From: Aquabacterium sp.
GTDB lineage: Bacteria > Pseudomonadota > Gammaproteobacteria > Burkholderiales > Burkholderiaceae_C
Direction of reading: 5' to 3'
Assembly: GCA_030654555.1 (NCBI GenBank)
Contig: JAURXG010000465.1
Location: forward strand, 1 to 14,440
Length of the DNA stretch: 14,440 nt
Each line of letters opens with the position of its first letter. Position 1 is the first letter of the stretch. This document shows, piece by piece, positions 1 through 10,353 of this stretch. The notes beneath the pieces are model-generated. The model was not told the origin of the DNA, made no database searches, and was given only the letters and a program-made list of their open reading frames with translations. Made by a program: the position numbers and the translations under genes.

Positions 1-1212
1 CTGGTGCGACACGAAGGTGTAGCCCTTGTCGCGGGCGGCGAACTCGGGCTCTTGCACCATGTTGACGTAGTGCTTCATGCCTTCGCCGCGGGCATAGGCG
101 TGGGCGAACTGGAAGGTGTTGTACCAGTTGAGGTGGATGCCGGCCAGCGTGATGAACTGGTACTTGTAGCCCAGGTCGGCCAGCTTGTCCTGGAACACGG
201 CGATGGTCTTGTCGTCGAGGTTCTTCTTCCAGTTGAACGACGGCGAGCAGTTGTAGCTCAGCAGCTTGCCCGGGTGCTTGGCATGCACGGCCTGCGCGAA
301 CTCACGGGCAAAGCCGAGGTCGGGCGTGCCGGTCTCGCACCACACCAGGTCGGCGTAGGCGGCATAGGCCACGCCGCGGCTGATGGCCTGCTCGAGGCCG
401 TTCTTCACGCGATAGAAGCCCTCTTGCGTGCGCTCGCCGGTCAGGAAGGGCTTGTCATTGGCGTCGTGGTCGCTGGTGATCAGGTTGGCGGCCTCGGCAT
501 CGGTGCGCGCCAGCACGATGGTGGGCACGCCCATCACGTCGGCGGCAAAACGCGCGGCGATCAGCTTCTCGCAGGCCTCGCCGGTGGGCACCAGCACCTT
601 GCCACCCATGTGGCCGCACTTCTTCACCGCGGCGAGCTGGTCTTCGAAGTGCACGCCGGCCGCGCCCGCGGCGATCATGTTCTTCATCAGCTCGAAGGCG
701 TTGAGCACGCCGCCGAAGCCGGCTTCGGCATCGGCCACGATCGGCAGGAAGTAGTCGATGGCGTCCTTGTCGCCGGGGTTGGTGCCACGCGACCACTGGA
801 TCTCGTCGGCGCGCTTGAAGGTGTTGTTGATGCGGCGCACCATCGTGGGCACCGAGTCGTAGGCGTACAGCGACTGGTCGGGGTACATGGTCTCCGACGA
901 GTTGCCGTCGGCTGCCACCTGCCAGCCCGACAGGTAGACCGCCTCCAGCCCGGCCTTGGCCTGCTGCATCGCCTGGCCGGCGGTGATGGCGCCGAAGGCG
1001 TTCACGTAGCCCTTCTTGGCGCCGCCGTTGCACAGGTCCCACAGCTTCTCGGCGCCACGCTGGGCCAGCGTGTACTCGGGCTGCAGGCTGCCGCGCAGGC
1101 GCACCACGTCGGCGGCGCTGTAGCCACGCTTGACGCCCTTCCAGCGCGGGTTCTCGGCCCAGTCCTTCTCGAGGGCGGCGATCTGCTGTTCACGGGTGAG
1201 TTGTTTGCTCAT
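1..1212 (-). CDS. aceA: Isocitrate lyase, C-terminus cut by the window edge
   Basis: Isocitrate lyase cleaves isocitrate to glyoxylate and succinate in the cytoplasm, the first step of the glyoxylate bypass used for growth on acetate, fatty acids and other C2 sources. Reading from the ATG at 1212 gives 404 residues with no stop before the window edge. The N-terminus begins MSKQLTREQQIAALEKDW. The catalytic signature KKCGHMGG is present with the active-site Cys at residue 199, and family motifs WCETGTPDL and NCSPSFNW follow. The last visible residues, TFVSHQ, lie about 30 residues from the end in the E. coli-type enzyme, so only a short tail is missing. The start is well supported: AAGGAG (complement of 1218-1223) lies 5 bases upstream. 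The gene stands alone, divergent from the hybrid kinase, and its upstream region carries several dyads that may control it. Confidence 0.97.
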   Translation of the reverse strand, partial: MSKQLTREQQIAALEKDWAENPRWKGVKRGYSAADVVRLRGSLQPEYTLAQRGAEKLWDLCNGGAKKGYVNAFGAITAGQAMQQAKAGLEAVYLSGWQVAADGNSSETMYPDQSLYAYDSVPTMVRRINNTFKRADEIQWSRGTNPGDKDAIDYFLPIVADAEAGFGGVLNAFELMKNMIAAGAAGVHFEDQLAAVKKCGHMGGKVLVPTGEACEKLIAARFAADVMGVPTIVLARTDAEAANLITSDHDANDKPFLTGERTQEGFYRVKNGLEQAISRGVAYAAYADLVWCETGTPDLGFAREFAQAVHAKHPGKLLSYNCSPSFNWKKNLDDKTIAVFQDKLADLGYKYQFITLAGIHLNWYNTFQFAHAYARGEGMKHYVNMVQEPEFAARDKGYTFVSHQ

Positions 1213-1296
1213 GGAAGCTCCTTGGGGTGAGAGAGGAAGGTAGGCCGCAAACCCTGCGGCATTGCACCAAGGGTAACGGCGGAATCGGGCTCGGAG

Positions 1297-1319
1297 AAGA
1301 CTTATGTCTTATAGAAGAC
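1297..1319. promoter_or_regulatory. Triple alternating GTCTT/AAGAC element in the aceA leader
   Basis: The sequence reads AAGAC-TTAT-GTCTT-ATAG-AAGAC, three half-sites in alternating orientation, each separated by 4 bases. The half-sites form two overlapping inverted repeats (1297-1310 and 1306-1319). It lies between the candidate aceA promoter and the ribosome binding site, where a bound protein would block transcription. The symmetrical, AT-rich form fits a dimeric regulator such as a GntR-type protein, but the identity of the binder is inference. Confidence 0.5.
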
Positions 1320-1349
1320 CAAACTACAAACCTAATTGAAACAATGGCT

Positions 1350-1379
1350 TATATCTCTGATTCCATGATGCGGAATCAA
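1350..1379 (-). promoter_or_regulatory. aceA: Candidate sigma-70 promoter of aceA
   Basis: In a conspicuously AT-rich island within GC-rich DNA, the minus strand shows TTGATT (complement of 1374-1379), an 18-base spacer, then GATATA (complement of 1350-1355). This would start transcription near 1343 and give a leader of about 130 bases before the aceA ATG. The assignment is by eye only, and the -35 and -10 are each imperfect. Confidence 0.4.
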
Positions 1380-1389
1380 GTTCGATCAG

Positions 1390-1415
1390 GTGAAATCACT
1401 TGCTGCGCCGCAGCA
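1390..1415. promoter_or_regulatory. Two adjacent short palindromes upstream of aceA
   Basis: GTGAAATCAC (1390-1399) has GTGA/TCAC arms, and TGCTGCGCCGCAGCA (1401-1415) is a perfect 7+1+7 palindrome. Both sit just upstream of the candidate -35 of aceA, a usual place for activator or repressor sites. They could equally serve the divergent kinase operon. No binding protein can be named from sequence. Confidence 0.35.
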
Positions 1416-1423
1416 TTGTCGCA

Positions 1424-1459
1424 TTTCACATCGCGAAAGCGGGTTTTCCCGATGTGAAA
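1424..1459. promoter_or_regulatory. 36-base hairpin-forming dyad between aceA and the kinase operon
   Basis: TTTCACATCG (1424-1433) and CGATGTGAAA (1450-1459) are exact reverse complements, 16 bases apart. The spacer also pairs: GAAA (1435-1438) with TTTC (1445-1448), after one C/C mismatch, leaving a loop of about 4 bases. It carries no T tract and lies in a divergent promoter region, so an operator is more likely than a terminator. The arm sequence TTTCAC recurs in the nearby palindrome at 1390-1399 (as GTGAAA). Confidence 0.5.
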
Positions 1460-1765
1460 GCAGGCCACCGACGCCAAGGCGTCGAGCAACGTGCGAGCAA
1501 GGGTCGGGCCCGCCGCGCGGCGCCGCCCCGGAGCGGCCGGCCCAGGGCATGGAAACGGCACCCGAAGTGACCGTTCATCGGCGGATGGTGCCCGGCGAGG
1601 TCGACCGATCATCAAAGGCATGACCACGATCGCGTCCGGCAGGGCCTGGCGGCCTCTGGGCACCCCCCGGTGCAGGACGGCCAGCACCCGAGCCGCCCAG
1701 CCGATGCGCCGCATCGTCCCCACCCCCAGCCCCCGGCCCGAGCACCCCGCCCGGCGCGCCACGCC
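1460..1765. other. Non-coding stretch upstream of the kinase operon
   Basis: About 300 GC-rich bases without a supported gene. Short open frames here have no ribosome binding site and low-complexity Pro/Arg content. The stretch must contain the promoter of the kinase operon if that operon has its own, but I see no convincing -35/-10 pair. Confidence 0.4.
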
Positions 1766-5022
<3,257 letters not shown>

Positions 5023-5026
<4 letters not shown>

Positions 5027-6171
5027 AGATCGAATCGCCCCTGCTGCTGCAACCCGAGCGTGCGGCATCGAGCCCGCCGCTCGACGCCCCCGCGCCGCCG
5101 GCGCGGCTGCTGGTGGTCGACGACACGCCCGCCAACCTCAGCCTGCTGACCAATCTGCTCAGCGACACCTACCGCGTGCAGCTGGCCACCTCGGGGGCCA
5201 AGGCGCTGGACATCGCCCAGCGCAACCCGCCCGACCTGATCGTGCTCGACGTGATGATGCCGGAGATGGACGGCTACGAGGTCTGCCGCCGGCTCAAGGC
5301 CGACGAGCGCACGCGCCGCGTGCCGGTGCTGTTTCTCACCGCGCTGTCGCGGCCCGAGGACGAGAGCCGCGGCTTCGAGGTGGGCGGCGCCGACTTCATC
5401 CACAAGCCCTTCAACCCGGCCACCGTGCTGGCGCGCGTGGCCACCCAGCTGCAGGTCAAGGCCTGGCAGGACGCGCTGGCCGACCGCAACCGCTGGCTGC
5501 AGCAGGCGCTGCAGGCGCGTCTGGTCGAGGTGGACCGGCTGCGCGACGCCACCTTCCACGTGATGGTGTCGTTCGCCGAGTCCCGCGACGAGGCCACCGG
5601 CAACCATGTGCGCCGCACGCAGGAATACGTGCGCACCCTGGCCAGCTGGCTCAGCCGCCAGCCCGGCATGGCGGCCCGGCTGACACCCGAGCAGATCGAC
5701 CTGCTGGCCAAGTCGGCGCCGCTGCACGACATCGGCAAGGTGGCCATTCCCGACGGCATCCTGCTCAAGCCCGGGCGGCTGACGGCCGAGGAGTTCACCG
5801 TCATGAAGACCCACGCCCTGCGCGGCTGGGACCTGCTGCGCCGCGCGGCCGAGCGCATGGGCGACGAGGGCAGCCTGTTCCTGCAGTACGCGATGCAGAT
5901 CGCCCGCCACCACCACGAGCGCTGGGACGGCAACGGCTACCCCGACGGCCTGGCCGGCGAGGCGATCCCGCTGTCGGCGCGCTTGATGGCGGTGGCCGAT
6001 GTCTACGACGCGCTGATCAGCCGGCGGCCCTACAAGGAGCCGATGGACCACACCGAGGCGCTGGAGCACATCCGCGCCGGTGCCGGCCAGCACTTCGACC
6101 CCGCGGTGGTGCGGGCGCTGGAGGCCACCGTCGAGCAGATCGACGACATCGCCCGGCGCTGGCACGACTGA
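5023..6171 (+). CDS. Response regulator with HD-GYP domain (c-di-GMP phosphodiesterase)
   Basis: A 382-residue cytoplasmic RpfG-like protein, predicted to hydrolyse cyclic-di-GMP when phosphorylated. The receiver domain (about residues 26-145) has VVDD, phospho-acceptor Asp76 in VLDVMMPEMDG, LTA and the conserved Lys in HKPF. A helical linker follows. The HD-GYP domain (about 170-370) keeps the metal and signature residues: His195, His235-Asp236 in LHDIGKVAIPD, His264, His297-His298, GYP at 305-307 and Asp326 in VADVYDAL. Nothing essential is missing, so it should be catalytically competent. The start overlaps the kinase stop by 4 bases, so the pair is very probably cognate. It links the sensor to cyclic-di-GMP-controlled behaviour (motility, biofilm); that physiological output is inference. 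Confidence 0.95.
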
Positions 6172-6239
6172 AGGCCCAACCCCGTCGCGCCCGCCCCATC
6201 CCATCCCGAGAACACCCGCCCACGGAGGCCACCGTCACC

Positions 6240-7556
6240 ATGAGATTCGTCTTGAAACCTCGCCGCATCCTCGGCCTGCTGGCCTGGGCCGCAGCGGTGG
6301 CCGCCAGTTCGCCGGCCACCGCGCAAGACCTGTCGTGGTCGGGCTTCGGCACGCTGGGTTATGCCCAGTCGAACCGCGACTACACCTACCAGCGCTTCAT
6401 CGACCACAGCGGCGGCCTGGCGCGCGACACCGTGCTCGGCGTGCAGGCCGACTGGCGGCTGAGCCCGCAATGGTCGGCCACGCTGCAGCTGAAGGCGGCG
6501 CCCTCGCTCAAGCACGACAGCCGCTGGGACCTGGTGCCCACCTGGGCCTTCGTCGCCTGGCGGCCGGCCGATGACTGGCTGCTGCGCGTCGGGCGGGTGC
6601 GCGCGCCGCTGTACCTGTACTCCGAATCGATGGACGTGGGCCAGACCCACGACATGGCACGCCTGCCCACCGAGCTGTACTCGGTGGCGCCCACCACCGA
6701 TGTGGACGGCGCCTACGTCACCCGCACCTGGGCCCTGGGCGAACGGGGTGACCGTGAGTTGAGCCTGGACGGCTACCACGGCACCGCCACGACGACCGCA
6801 CGCTTCTGGGCGCGCGACGGCGTGCCGGGGGCCGAGCCCGCGGGCGCGCAGTTCAAGACCGTGCGCATCAATCTGACCGGCGTGGCACTGACGCTGCGCC
6901 AGCCCGATCTGGTGCTGCGGGGCAGCCTGCACCAGGTCCGCACCCGGCAAGCGAACGGCCGCGATCTGCCGGTCAGCTTTCCGTTCGTGCCGGTGGGACC
7001 GGGCATGGGCTACTACCAGGTCAGCAACGAAATGCCGGGGCCGGGCGTACCGTCCGTGGGCGCGATCGGCAACACCATCTTCTCGCTGGGCGGCGAAGTC
7101 TCGCTGGGCGGGGGCTGGCGGGTGGCCGGCGAGTTCGTGCGCAACCAGCAGCACGACACCGAGCTCGCCTCGGACACCAAGGCGCGCTACATCGCGGTGT
7201 TTCGCCAGATGGGCAAGTTCACGCCCTACCTCAGCGTGGCGCGCCTGGACTCACCCGCGCGCTCGTTCGACTGGTACCAGCGCCTGACCAACCCCAGCCT
7301 GCCCGGCTTCATCCCCGGCGCCGCACAGCTCAACGCCGCGCAGCGCATGGCGGCCGAGTCGATCTGGCTGGCCGACCAGCACTCGGTGGCGGTGGGCACC
7401 TCGTACGCGCTGTCGCCGTCGATGAAGCTCAAGGGCGAGTGGATGCGCAGCCGCATCGGCCAGATGTCGCGGCTGGTGGACACGCTGCCCGGCAGCGCCA
7501 CCATCGGCCACCAGTCGATCGACGTGTGGTCGGTCAACCTGAACTTCGCGTTCTGA
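6240..7556 (+). CDS. Predicted outer-membrane beta-barrel (porin-like) protein
   Basis: A 438-residue exported protein. The N-terminus (MRFVLKPRRILGLLAWAAAV...SSPATAQ) is a typical signal peptide with likely cleavage near residue 30. The mature part starts LSWSGFGTLGYAQ and is rich in alternating hydrophobic/polar stretches, Trp and Tyr, with few long helices. It ends in NLNFAF, whose terminal Phe is the usual outer-membrane barrel signal. It therefore probably sits in the outer membrane as a channel or receptor; the substrate is unknown. GGAGG (6224-6228) lies 11 bases before the ATG. The open frame extends far upstream in this GC-rich DNA, but the signal peptide fixes the start here. It follows the HD-GYP gene by 68 bases and precedes the periplasmic protein by 10, which suggests a shared job in ligand uptake or sensing. 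The barrel call rests on sequence character, not on a recognised enzyme motif. Confidence 0.7.
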   Translation: MRFVLKPRRILGLLAWAAAVAASSPATAQDLSWSGFGTLGYAQSNRDYTYQRFIDHSGGLARDTVLGVQADWRLSPQWSATLQLKAAPSLKHDSRWDLVPTWAFVAWRPADDWLLRVGRVRAPLYLYSESMDVGQTHDMARLPTELYSVAPTTDVDGAYVTRTWALGERGDRELSLDGYHGTATTTARFWARDGVPGAEPAGAQFKTVRINLTGVALTLRQPDLVLRGSLHQVRTRQANGRDLPVSFPFVPVGPGMGYYQVSNEMPGPGVPSVGAIGNTIFSLGGEVSLGGGWRVAGEFVRNQQHDTELASDTKARYIAVFRQMGKFTPYLSVARLDSPARSFDWYQRLTNPSLPGFIPGAAQLNAAQRMAAESIWLADQHSVAVGTSYALSPSMKLKGEWMRSRIGQMSRLVDTLPGSATIGHQSIDVWSVNLNFAF

Positions 7557-7566
7557 GGGGGCCACC

Positions 7567-8028
7567 ATGAAGACCCCCAACAAGTTTCACTTCCGCATGG
7601 TGCGCCTGGTGCTGCTGAGCTGGCTGGTGGCCATCGTCTGGCTGTCGCTGCTGGCCACCGCCGTGCAGGCCGCCGAGCCGGTGCCGGTGCTGATCGCCCA
7701 TCCCGGCATGCCCAGGGTCGATGCCGCCACCGTCGCGCGCCTCTACACCGGCCGCGCGGTCGAGGTGGCCGGCCAGCCGGTGATCGTGGCCAACGCCGCG
7801 CCCGGCAGCCCGCTGCGCCAGCGCTTCCTGGCGGTCTACCTGCAGCAGGACGAGGACAAGTACCGCGCCTACTGGACGGTGCGCCGCCACGTCGGCAAGG
7901 GCGTGCCACCGCCCGACCTGCCGACCGCCGCCGCCACCATCGACTGGGTGCAGTCCACGCCCGGCGCGATCGGCTATGTCGACGCCACGGAGCTGCGCGC
8001 CGGCTTGAACGTGGTGGCGCGGCCGTAA
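7567..8028 (+). CDS. Small periplasmic phosphate-binding-protein-like protein
   Basis: A 153-residue exported protein. The signal peptide has a positive N-region, the hydrophobic run LVLLSWLVAIVWLSLLA and a likely cleavage after AVQA (about residue 36). The mature part of about 117 residues resembles one portion of PstS-type substrate-binding proteins: VARLYTGRAVEVAGQPVIVANAA, then RQRFLAVYL, and near the end GAIGYVDATEL, where the PstS family has its G-x-I-G-Y strand. Complete PstS proteins have two lobes and about 320 residues, so this is a short, single-lobe-like form. There are no ABC permease or ATPase genes beside it, so it more likely presents a ligand to a sensor than feeds a transporter; this is inference. 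A purine-rich GAGGGGG just upstream of the ATG serves as ribosome binding site. An alternative start at Met11 would shorten only the signal peptide. Confidence 0.75.
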   Translation: MKTPNKFHFRMVRLVLLSWLVAIVWLSLLATAVQAAEPVPVLIAHPGMPRVDAATVARLYTGRAVEVAGQPVIVANAAPGSPLRQRFLAVYLQQDEDKYRAYWTVRRHVGKGVPPPDLPTAAATIDWVQSTPGAIGYVDATELRAGLNVVARP

Positions 8029-8052
8029 CACGCCGCGGGCTTCAGGCATGCT

Positions 8053-8086
8053 GGCGGGGCGCCGGTCGGTCGATCGGCGCCCCGCT
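8053..8086 (+). terminator. GC-rich hairpin terminator after the kinase operon
   Basis: GCGGGGCGCCG (8054-8064) pairs exactly with CGGCGCCCCGC (8075-8085). The stem continues inward through a G-T, T-A and C-G pair to a 4-base loop, giving about 14 bp. It lies 25 bases after the stop of the periplasmic protein gene. Only TTCGCTTC follows, a weak T tract, so it may be a weak or factor-assisted terminator. Confidence 0.65.
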
Positions 8087-8111
8087 TCGCTTCAGCCTCG
8101 AATCACCCACC

Positions 8112-9038
8112 ATGTCCAGCTTCGCCTTCCTGTCCCAGCACAGCTTTCTCAAATGCCCGCCGCTGGCGGCCGAGCACCGCTTCGGCGTGGCCGGCCTGGC
8201 CTGGGACGGCGCGGTCACCAACCGGCCCGGCGCCCGTTTCGGGCCGCGCGCCATCCGCCAGGCCAGCCACATGCTGTGCGACGGCACGCACCCGTTCTTC
8301 GACGTCGACCTGGCCGGCGTGCTGGGTGATGCCGGCGACCTGCCCTTGCCCAATACCAGCCTGGCGACGATGCGCGCCGCGCTCGAGCCGCAGGCCGCGG
8401 CCCTGCTGGCCGGACATCACATGGCCTGGCTGGGCGGCGACCACTCGGTCACGCTGAGCCTGCTGCGCGCCTACCGCCAGCAGTTGGGGCGGCCGCTGGC
8501 GGTGATCCATTTCGACGCCCACTGCGACACCTGGCAAGACCACTTCGGCGAACCCAGCGGCCATGGCACCTGGGTCTGCGAGGCCCTTGCCGAGGGGCTG
8601 GTGTTGCCGGCGTGTTTCACCCAGCTGGGCATCCGCTCGTCGGGCGTTCGAGCCGCGCGCGAGCACGTGCGCGACCTGGGCGGCCAGATCTTCACCGCGC
8701 GCGACCTGCGCGGGCTCGAGTCGCCCGCCCAGCTGGCCCCCGTGCTGCAGGCCATCACCCAGCGCCTGCAGGCGTTTGACCAGCCACCGCTGTACCTCAG
8801 CCTGGACATCGACTGCCTGGACCCGGCCTTCGCGCCGGGCACCGGCACGCCCGAGCCCGGTGGCCTCAGCAGCAACCAGGTGCTGAGCCTGCTGGAGGGG
8901 TTGGCGCCGCTGCCCTTCGTCGGCATGGATTGCGTGGAGGTGGCACCGCCCTTCGACCACGCCGAGCTCACCAGCCACGCGGCCGCCACCTTCGTCTGGA
9001 CCTACCTCGCGGGGCAGCGCCGGCGCCTCGGCGCTTGA
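8112..9038 (+). CDS. speB: Agmatinase / ureohydrolase family protein
   Basis: A 308-residue cytoplasmic Mn2+ ureohydrolase, the usual family length. All metal-site motifs are visible: GGDHS with His111, FDAHCD with Asp135, His137 and Asp139, and SLDIDCLDPAFAPGTGTPEPGG with Asp232 and Asp234. Agmatinase hydrolyses agmatine to putrescine and urea. That fits the putrescine-degrading genes 1.3 kb downstream, which is why I favour agmatinase; guanidinobutyrase or another guanidino-acid hydrolase in the same family cannot be excluded. The ATG is preceded by a poor Shine-Dalgarno. The gene lies after a strong hairpin, so it probably has its own promoter in the short gap or within read-through. Its last codons GGC GCT TGA are repeated 15 bases later, giving a second in-frame stop. 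Confidence 0.85.
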   Translation: MSSFAFLSQHSFLKCPPLAAEHRFGVAGLAWDGAVTNRPGARFGPRAIRQASHMLCDGTHPFFDVDLAGVLGDAGDLPLPNTSLATMRAALEPQAAALLAGHHMAWLGGDHSVTLSLLRAYRQQLGRPLAVIHFDAHCDTWQDHFGEPSGHGTWVCEALAEGLVLPACFTQLGIRSSGVRAAREHVRDLGGQIFTARDLRGLESPAQLAPVLQAITQRLQAFDQPPLYLSLDIDCLDPAFAPGTGTPEPGGLSSNQVLSLLEGLAPLPFVGMDCVEVAPPFDHAELTSHAAATFVWTYLAGQRRRLGA

Positions 9039-9055
9039 TCGGCGGGCGCTTGATC
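9030..9055 (+). repeat. Short direct repeat across the agmatinase stop codon
   Basis: GGCGCTTGATC occurs at 9030-9040 and again at 9045-9055, 15 bases apart. The first copy contains the stop of the agmatinase gene and the second provides a back-up stop in the same frame. It looks like a small tandem duplication. Confidence 0.6.
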
Positions 9056-9126
9056 TTGCGCAAAGGCGCGGCAGGCGTGCGGCGTCCAATCGAGGCATCT
9101 CAAGACCTCAATCGGAGCCGAATTCC

Positions 9127-9708
9127 ATGACCGCCAAAGCCCCCGCCAGCAGTGTTGCCCGCGCACGCAGCGTCCGTCCGCAACGGCCCCAGGCGCCCGC
9201 ACTGCCGCCGATGGAAGCGCTGGACCGCACCCACCAGCAGATGCTGCAGGTGCTGGCAGACCTGTCCCACCTGGTCGACCATCTGGAACGCCAGGGTGTC
9301 GACACCGCAGCGCGCGCCAGCGCCCAGGCCATCTGCCGCTTCTTTGCCGAGGCCGCCCGCCAGCACCATGCCAATGAAGAGACGCTGGTCTTCCCGGTGC
9401 TGGTGCGCAAGGGCGACAAGGCGCTGATCGAGCATGTGCTGCGGCTGCAGCAGGACCATGGCTGGCTCGAAGAAGACTGGCTCGAGCTCGAGCCGCAGCT
9501 GCAGGCCGTGGCCCAGGGCTACAGCTGGTACGAACTGGACGGCCTGCGCGCCGGCGTGGGGGTGTTCACCGCGCTGTACCAGGAGCACATCGCGCTGGAA
9601 GAATCGATGATCTACCCGGCCGCCCGTGCGCAGATGGCCGCCGAGGCCATCAGCCACGACCAGCGCGTGGCCGCCGCCGGATCAGGCAACGGCGCCCAGC
9701 CCGCCTGA
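9127..9708 (+). CDS. Hemerythrin-domain (HHE) protein
   Basis: A 193-residue soluble protein with one four-helix hemerythrin-like domain after a 28-residue Ala/Pro/Arg-rich N-terminal extension. Candidate di-iron ligands are His36 (DRTHQQ), His80/81 and Glu84 (HHANEE), His111 (DHGWLEE), and His154 with Glu158 (EHIALEES). This spacing matches the H...HxxxE...H...HxxxE pattern of the family. Members bind O2, NO or iron, or serve in redox stress, so the specific role is open. GGAG (9114-9117) lies 9 bases before the ATG and supports the start. It follows the agmatinase gene by 88 bases on the same strand and converges with the Lrp-type regulator. No signal peptide or membrane segment is visible. 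The link to polyamine metabolism is positional only. Confidence 0.9.
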   Translation: MTAKAPASSVARARSVRPQRPQAPALPPMEALDRTHQQMLQVLADLSHLVDHLERQGVDTAARASAQAICRFFAEAARQHHANEETLVFPVLVRKGDKALIEHVLRLQQDHGWLEEDWLELEPQLQAVAQGYSWYELDGLRAGVGVFTALYQEHIALEESMIYPAARAQMAAEAISHDQRVAAAGSGNGAQPA

Positions 9709-9732
9709 CCTCACGCCCCGTGTCGCTGCGGC

Positions 9733-9753
9733 CCCCGGCTTGCCGCGCCGGGG
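9733..9753. terminator. Candidate bidirectional terminator hairpin
   Basis: CCCCGGC (9733-9739) pairs with GCCGGGG (9747-9753) across a 7-base loop, in the 50-base gap between the converging hemerythrin and Lrp-type genes. There is no T tract on either side, so function as a terminator is inferred from position. Confidence 0.4.
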
Positions 9754-9758
9754 CGCTG

Positions 9759-10238
9759 TCACACCGGCAGCGCGGTCGTCTTCTTCACGGTGCGCAGCAC
9801 CAGCATCGAGTTCGACCGCTCCACGCCGGGCAGGCGCATCAGCACCTGGGTGTGGAAGCGCTCCAGGTCCTCGGCGTCGCGGTAGCTGAAGCGGATCAGG
9901 TAGTCGTTGCTGCCGGCCACGTAGAAGCAGTCCAGGATCTCGGGTTCGTCGCGCACCGCCTGCTCGAAGCCCTTCAACACACCGTCGTTCATCGTCTGCA
10001 GGTTGATGATCGAGAAGCAGGTGCCGTGCTGGCCCAGCGCCTTGGCATTGAGCAGCGCCACGTACTGGCCGATCACGCCCGACTCTTCCAGTTGCTTCAC
10101 CCGCCGCAGGCAGGCCGACGGCGACAGGTGCACCCGCTCGGCCAGTTGCACGTTCGACAAGCGGCCGTCGAGTTGCAGCTCGGCCAGGATCTGGCGATCG
10201 ATCGCATCGAGTTGCGGCTTCGGGCTGATGGTTCGCAT
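9759..10238 (-). CDS. Lrp/AsnC-family transcriptional regulator
   Basis: A 159-residue DNA-binding regulator of normal family length. The N-terminal winged HTH (about residues 9-60) reads LDAIDRQILAELQLDGRLS, then VQLAERVHLSPSACLRRVKQL with the recognition helix. The C-terminal RAM/ligand domain (about 70-150) contains EILDCFYVAGSNDYLIRF, the usual AsnC-type core. Such proteins form octamers and respond to amino acids or related amines. It is transcribed away from the aminotransferase/puu operon with a 184-base shared intergenic region, the classic layout for a local regulator. I infer that it controls that operon and perhaps itself, with a polyamine-derived amino acid or beta-alanine/GABA as a plausible effector. 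No clear Shine-Dalgarno precedes the ATG, but the N-terminus aligns with the family at this start. Confidence 0.95.
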   Translation of the reverse strand: MRTISPKPQLDAIDRQILAELQLDGRLSNVQLAERVHLSPSACLRRVKQLEESGVIGQYVALLNAKALGQHGTCFSIINLQTMNDGVLKGFEQAVRDEPEILDCFYVAGSNDYLIRFSYRDAEDLERFHTQVLMRLPGVERSNSMLVLRTVKKTTALPV

Positions 10239-10299
10239 TTTGTGCGGTCAGAGGTGTCGTTGTTCGAATTCTATGGCGCCAGCACCCAACGGCCTGCGC

Positions 10300-10353
10300 C
10301 ATTGCGCAAGCACATTGCGCACGAGCCTGTCTAGACTGCATCTTGTTGCGCGC
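10300..10353. promoter_or_regulatory. Repeated TTGCGCA sites in the Lrp/aminotransferase intergenic region
   Basis: CATTGCGCA occurs twice (10300-10308 and 10313-10321), and the first copy contains the perfect palindrome TTGCGCAA (10302-10309). A related TTGCGCGC lies at 10346-10353. The repeats are 13 and then 31 bases apart, about 70-120 bases upstream of the aminotransferase ATG. They are candidate sites for the adjacent Lrp-type regulator, which typically binds several degenerate sites. This is inferred from position and repetition. Confidence 0.4.

Noticed and set aside
4..1230. 408-residue plus-strand open frame over aceA
   Set aside because: It is the mirror of isocitrate lyase, whose minus-strand frame has clear catalytic motifs.
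1227..1457. 76-residue open frame in the aceA upstream region
   Set aside because: No ribosome binding site, no recognisable motif, and it runs through the promoter-like and dyad elements.
1424..1459. Reading the 36-base dyad as a transcription terminator
   Set aside because: No gene runs into it from either side, since the flanking genes diverge, and it has no T tract; an operator is more plausible.
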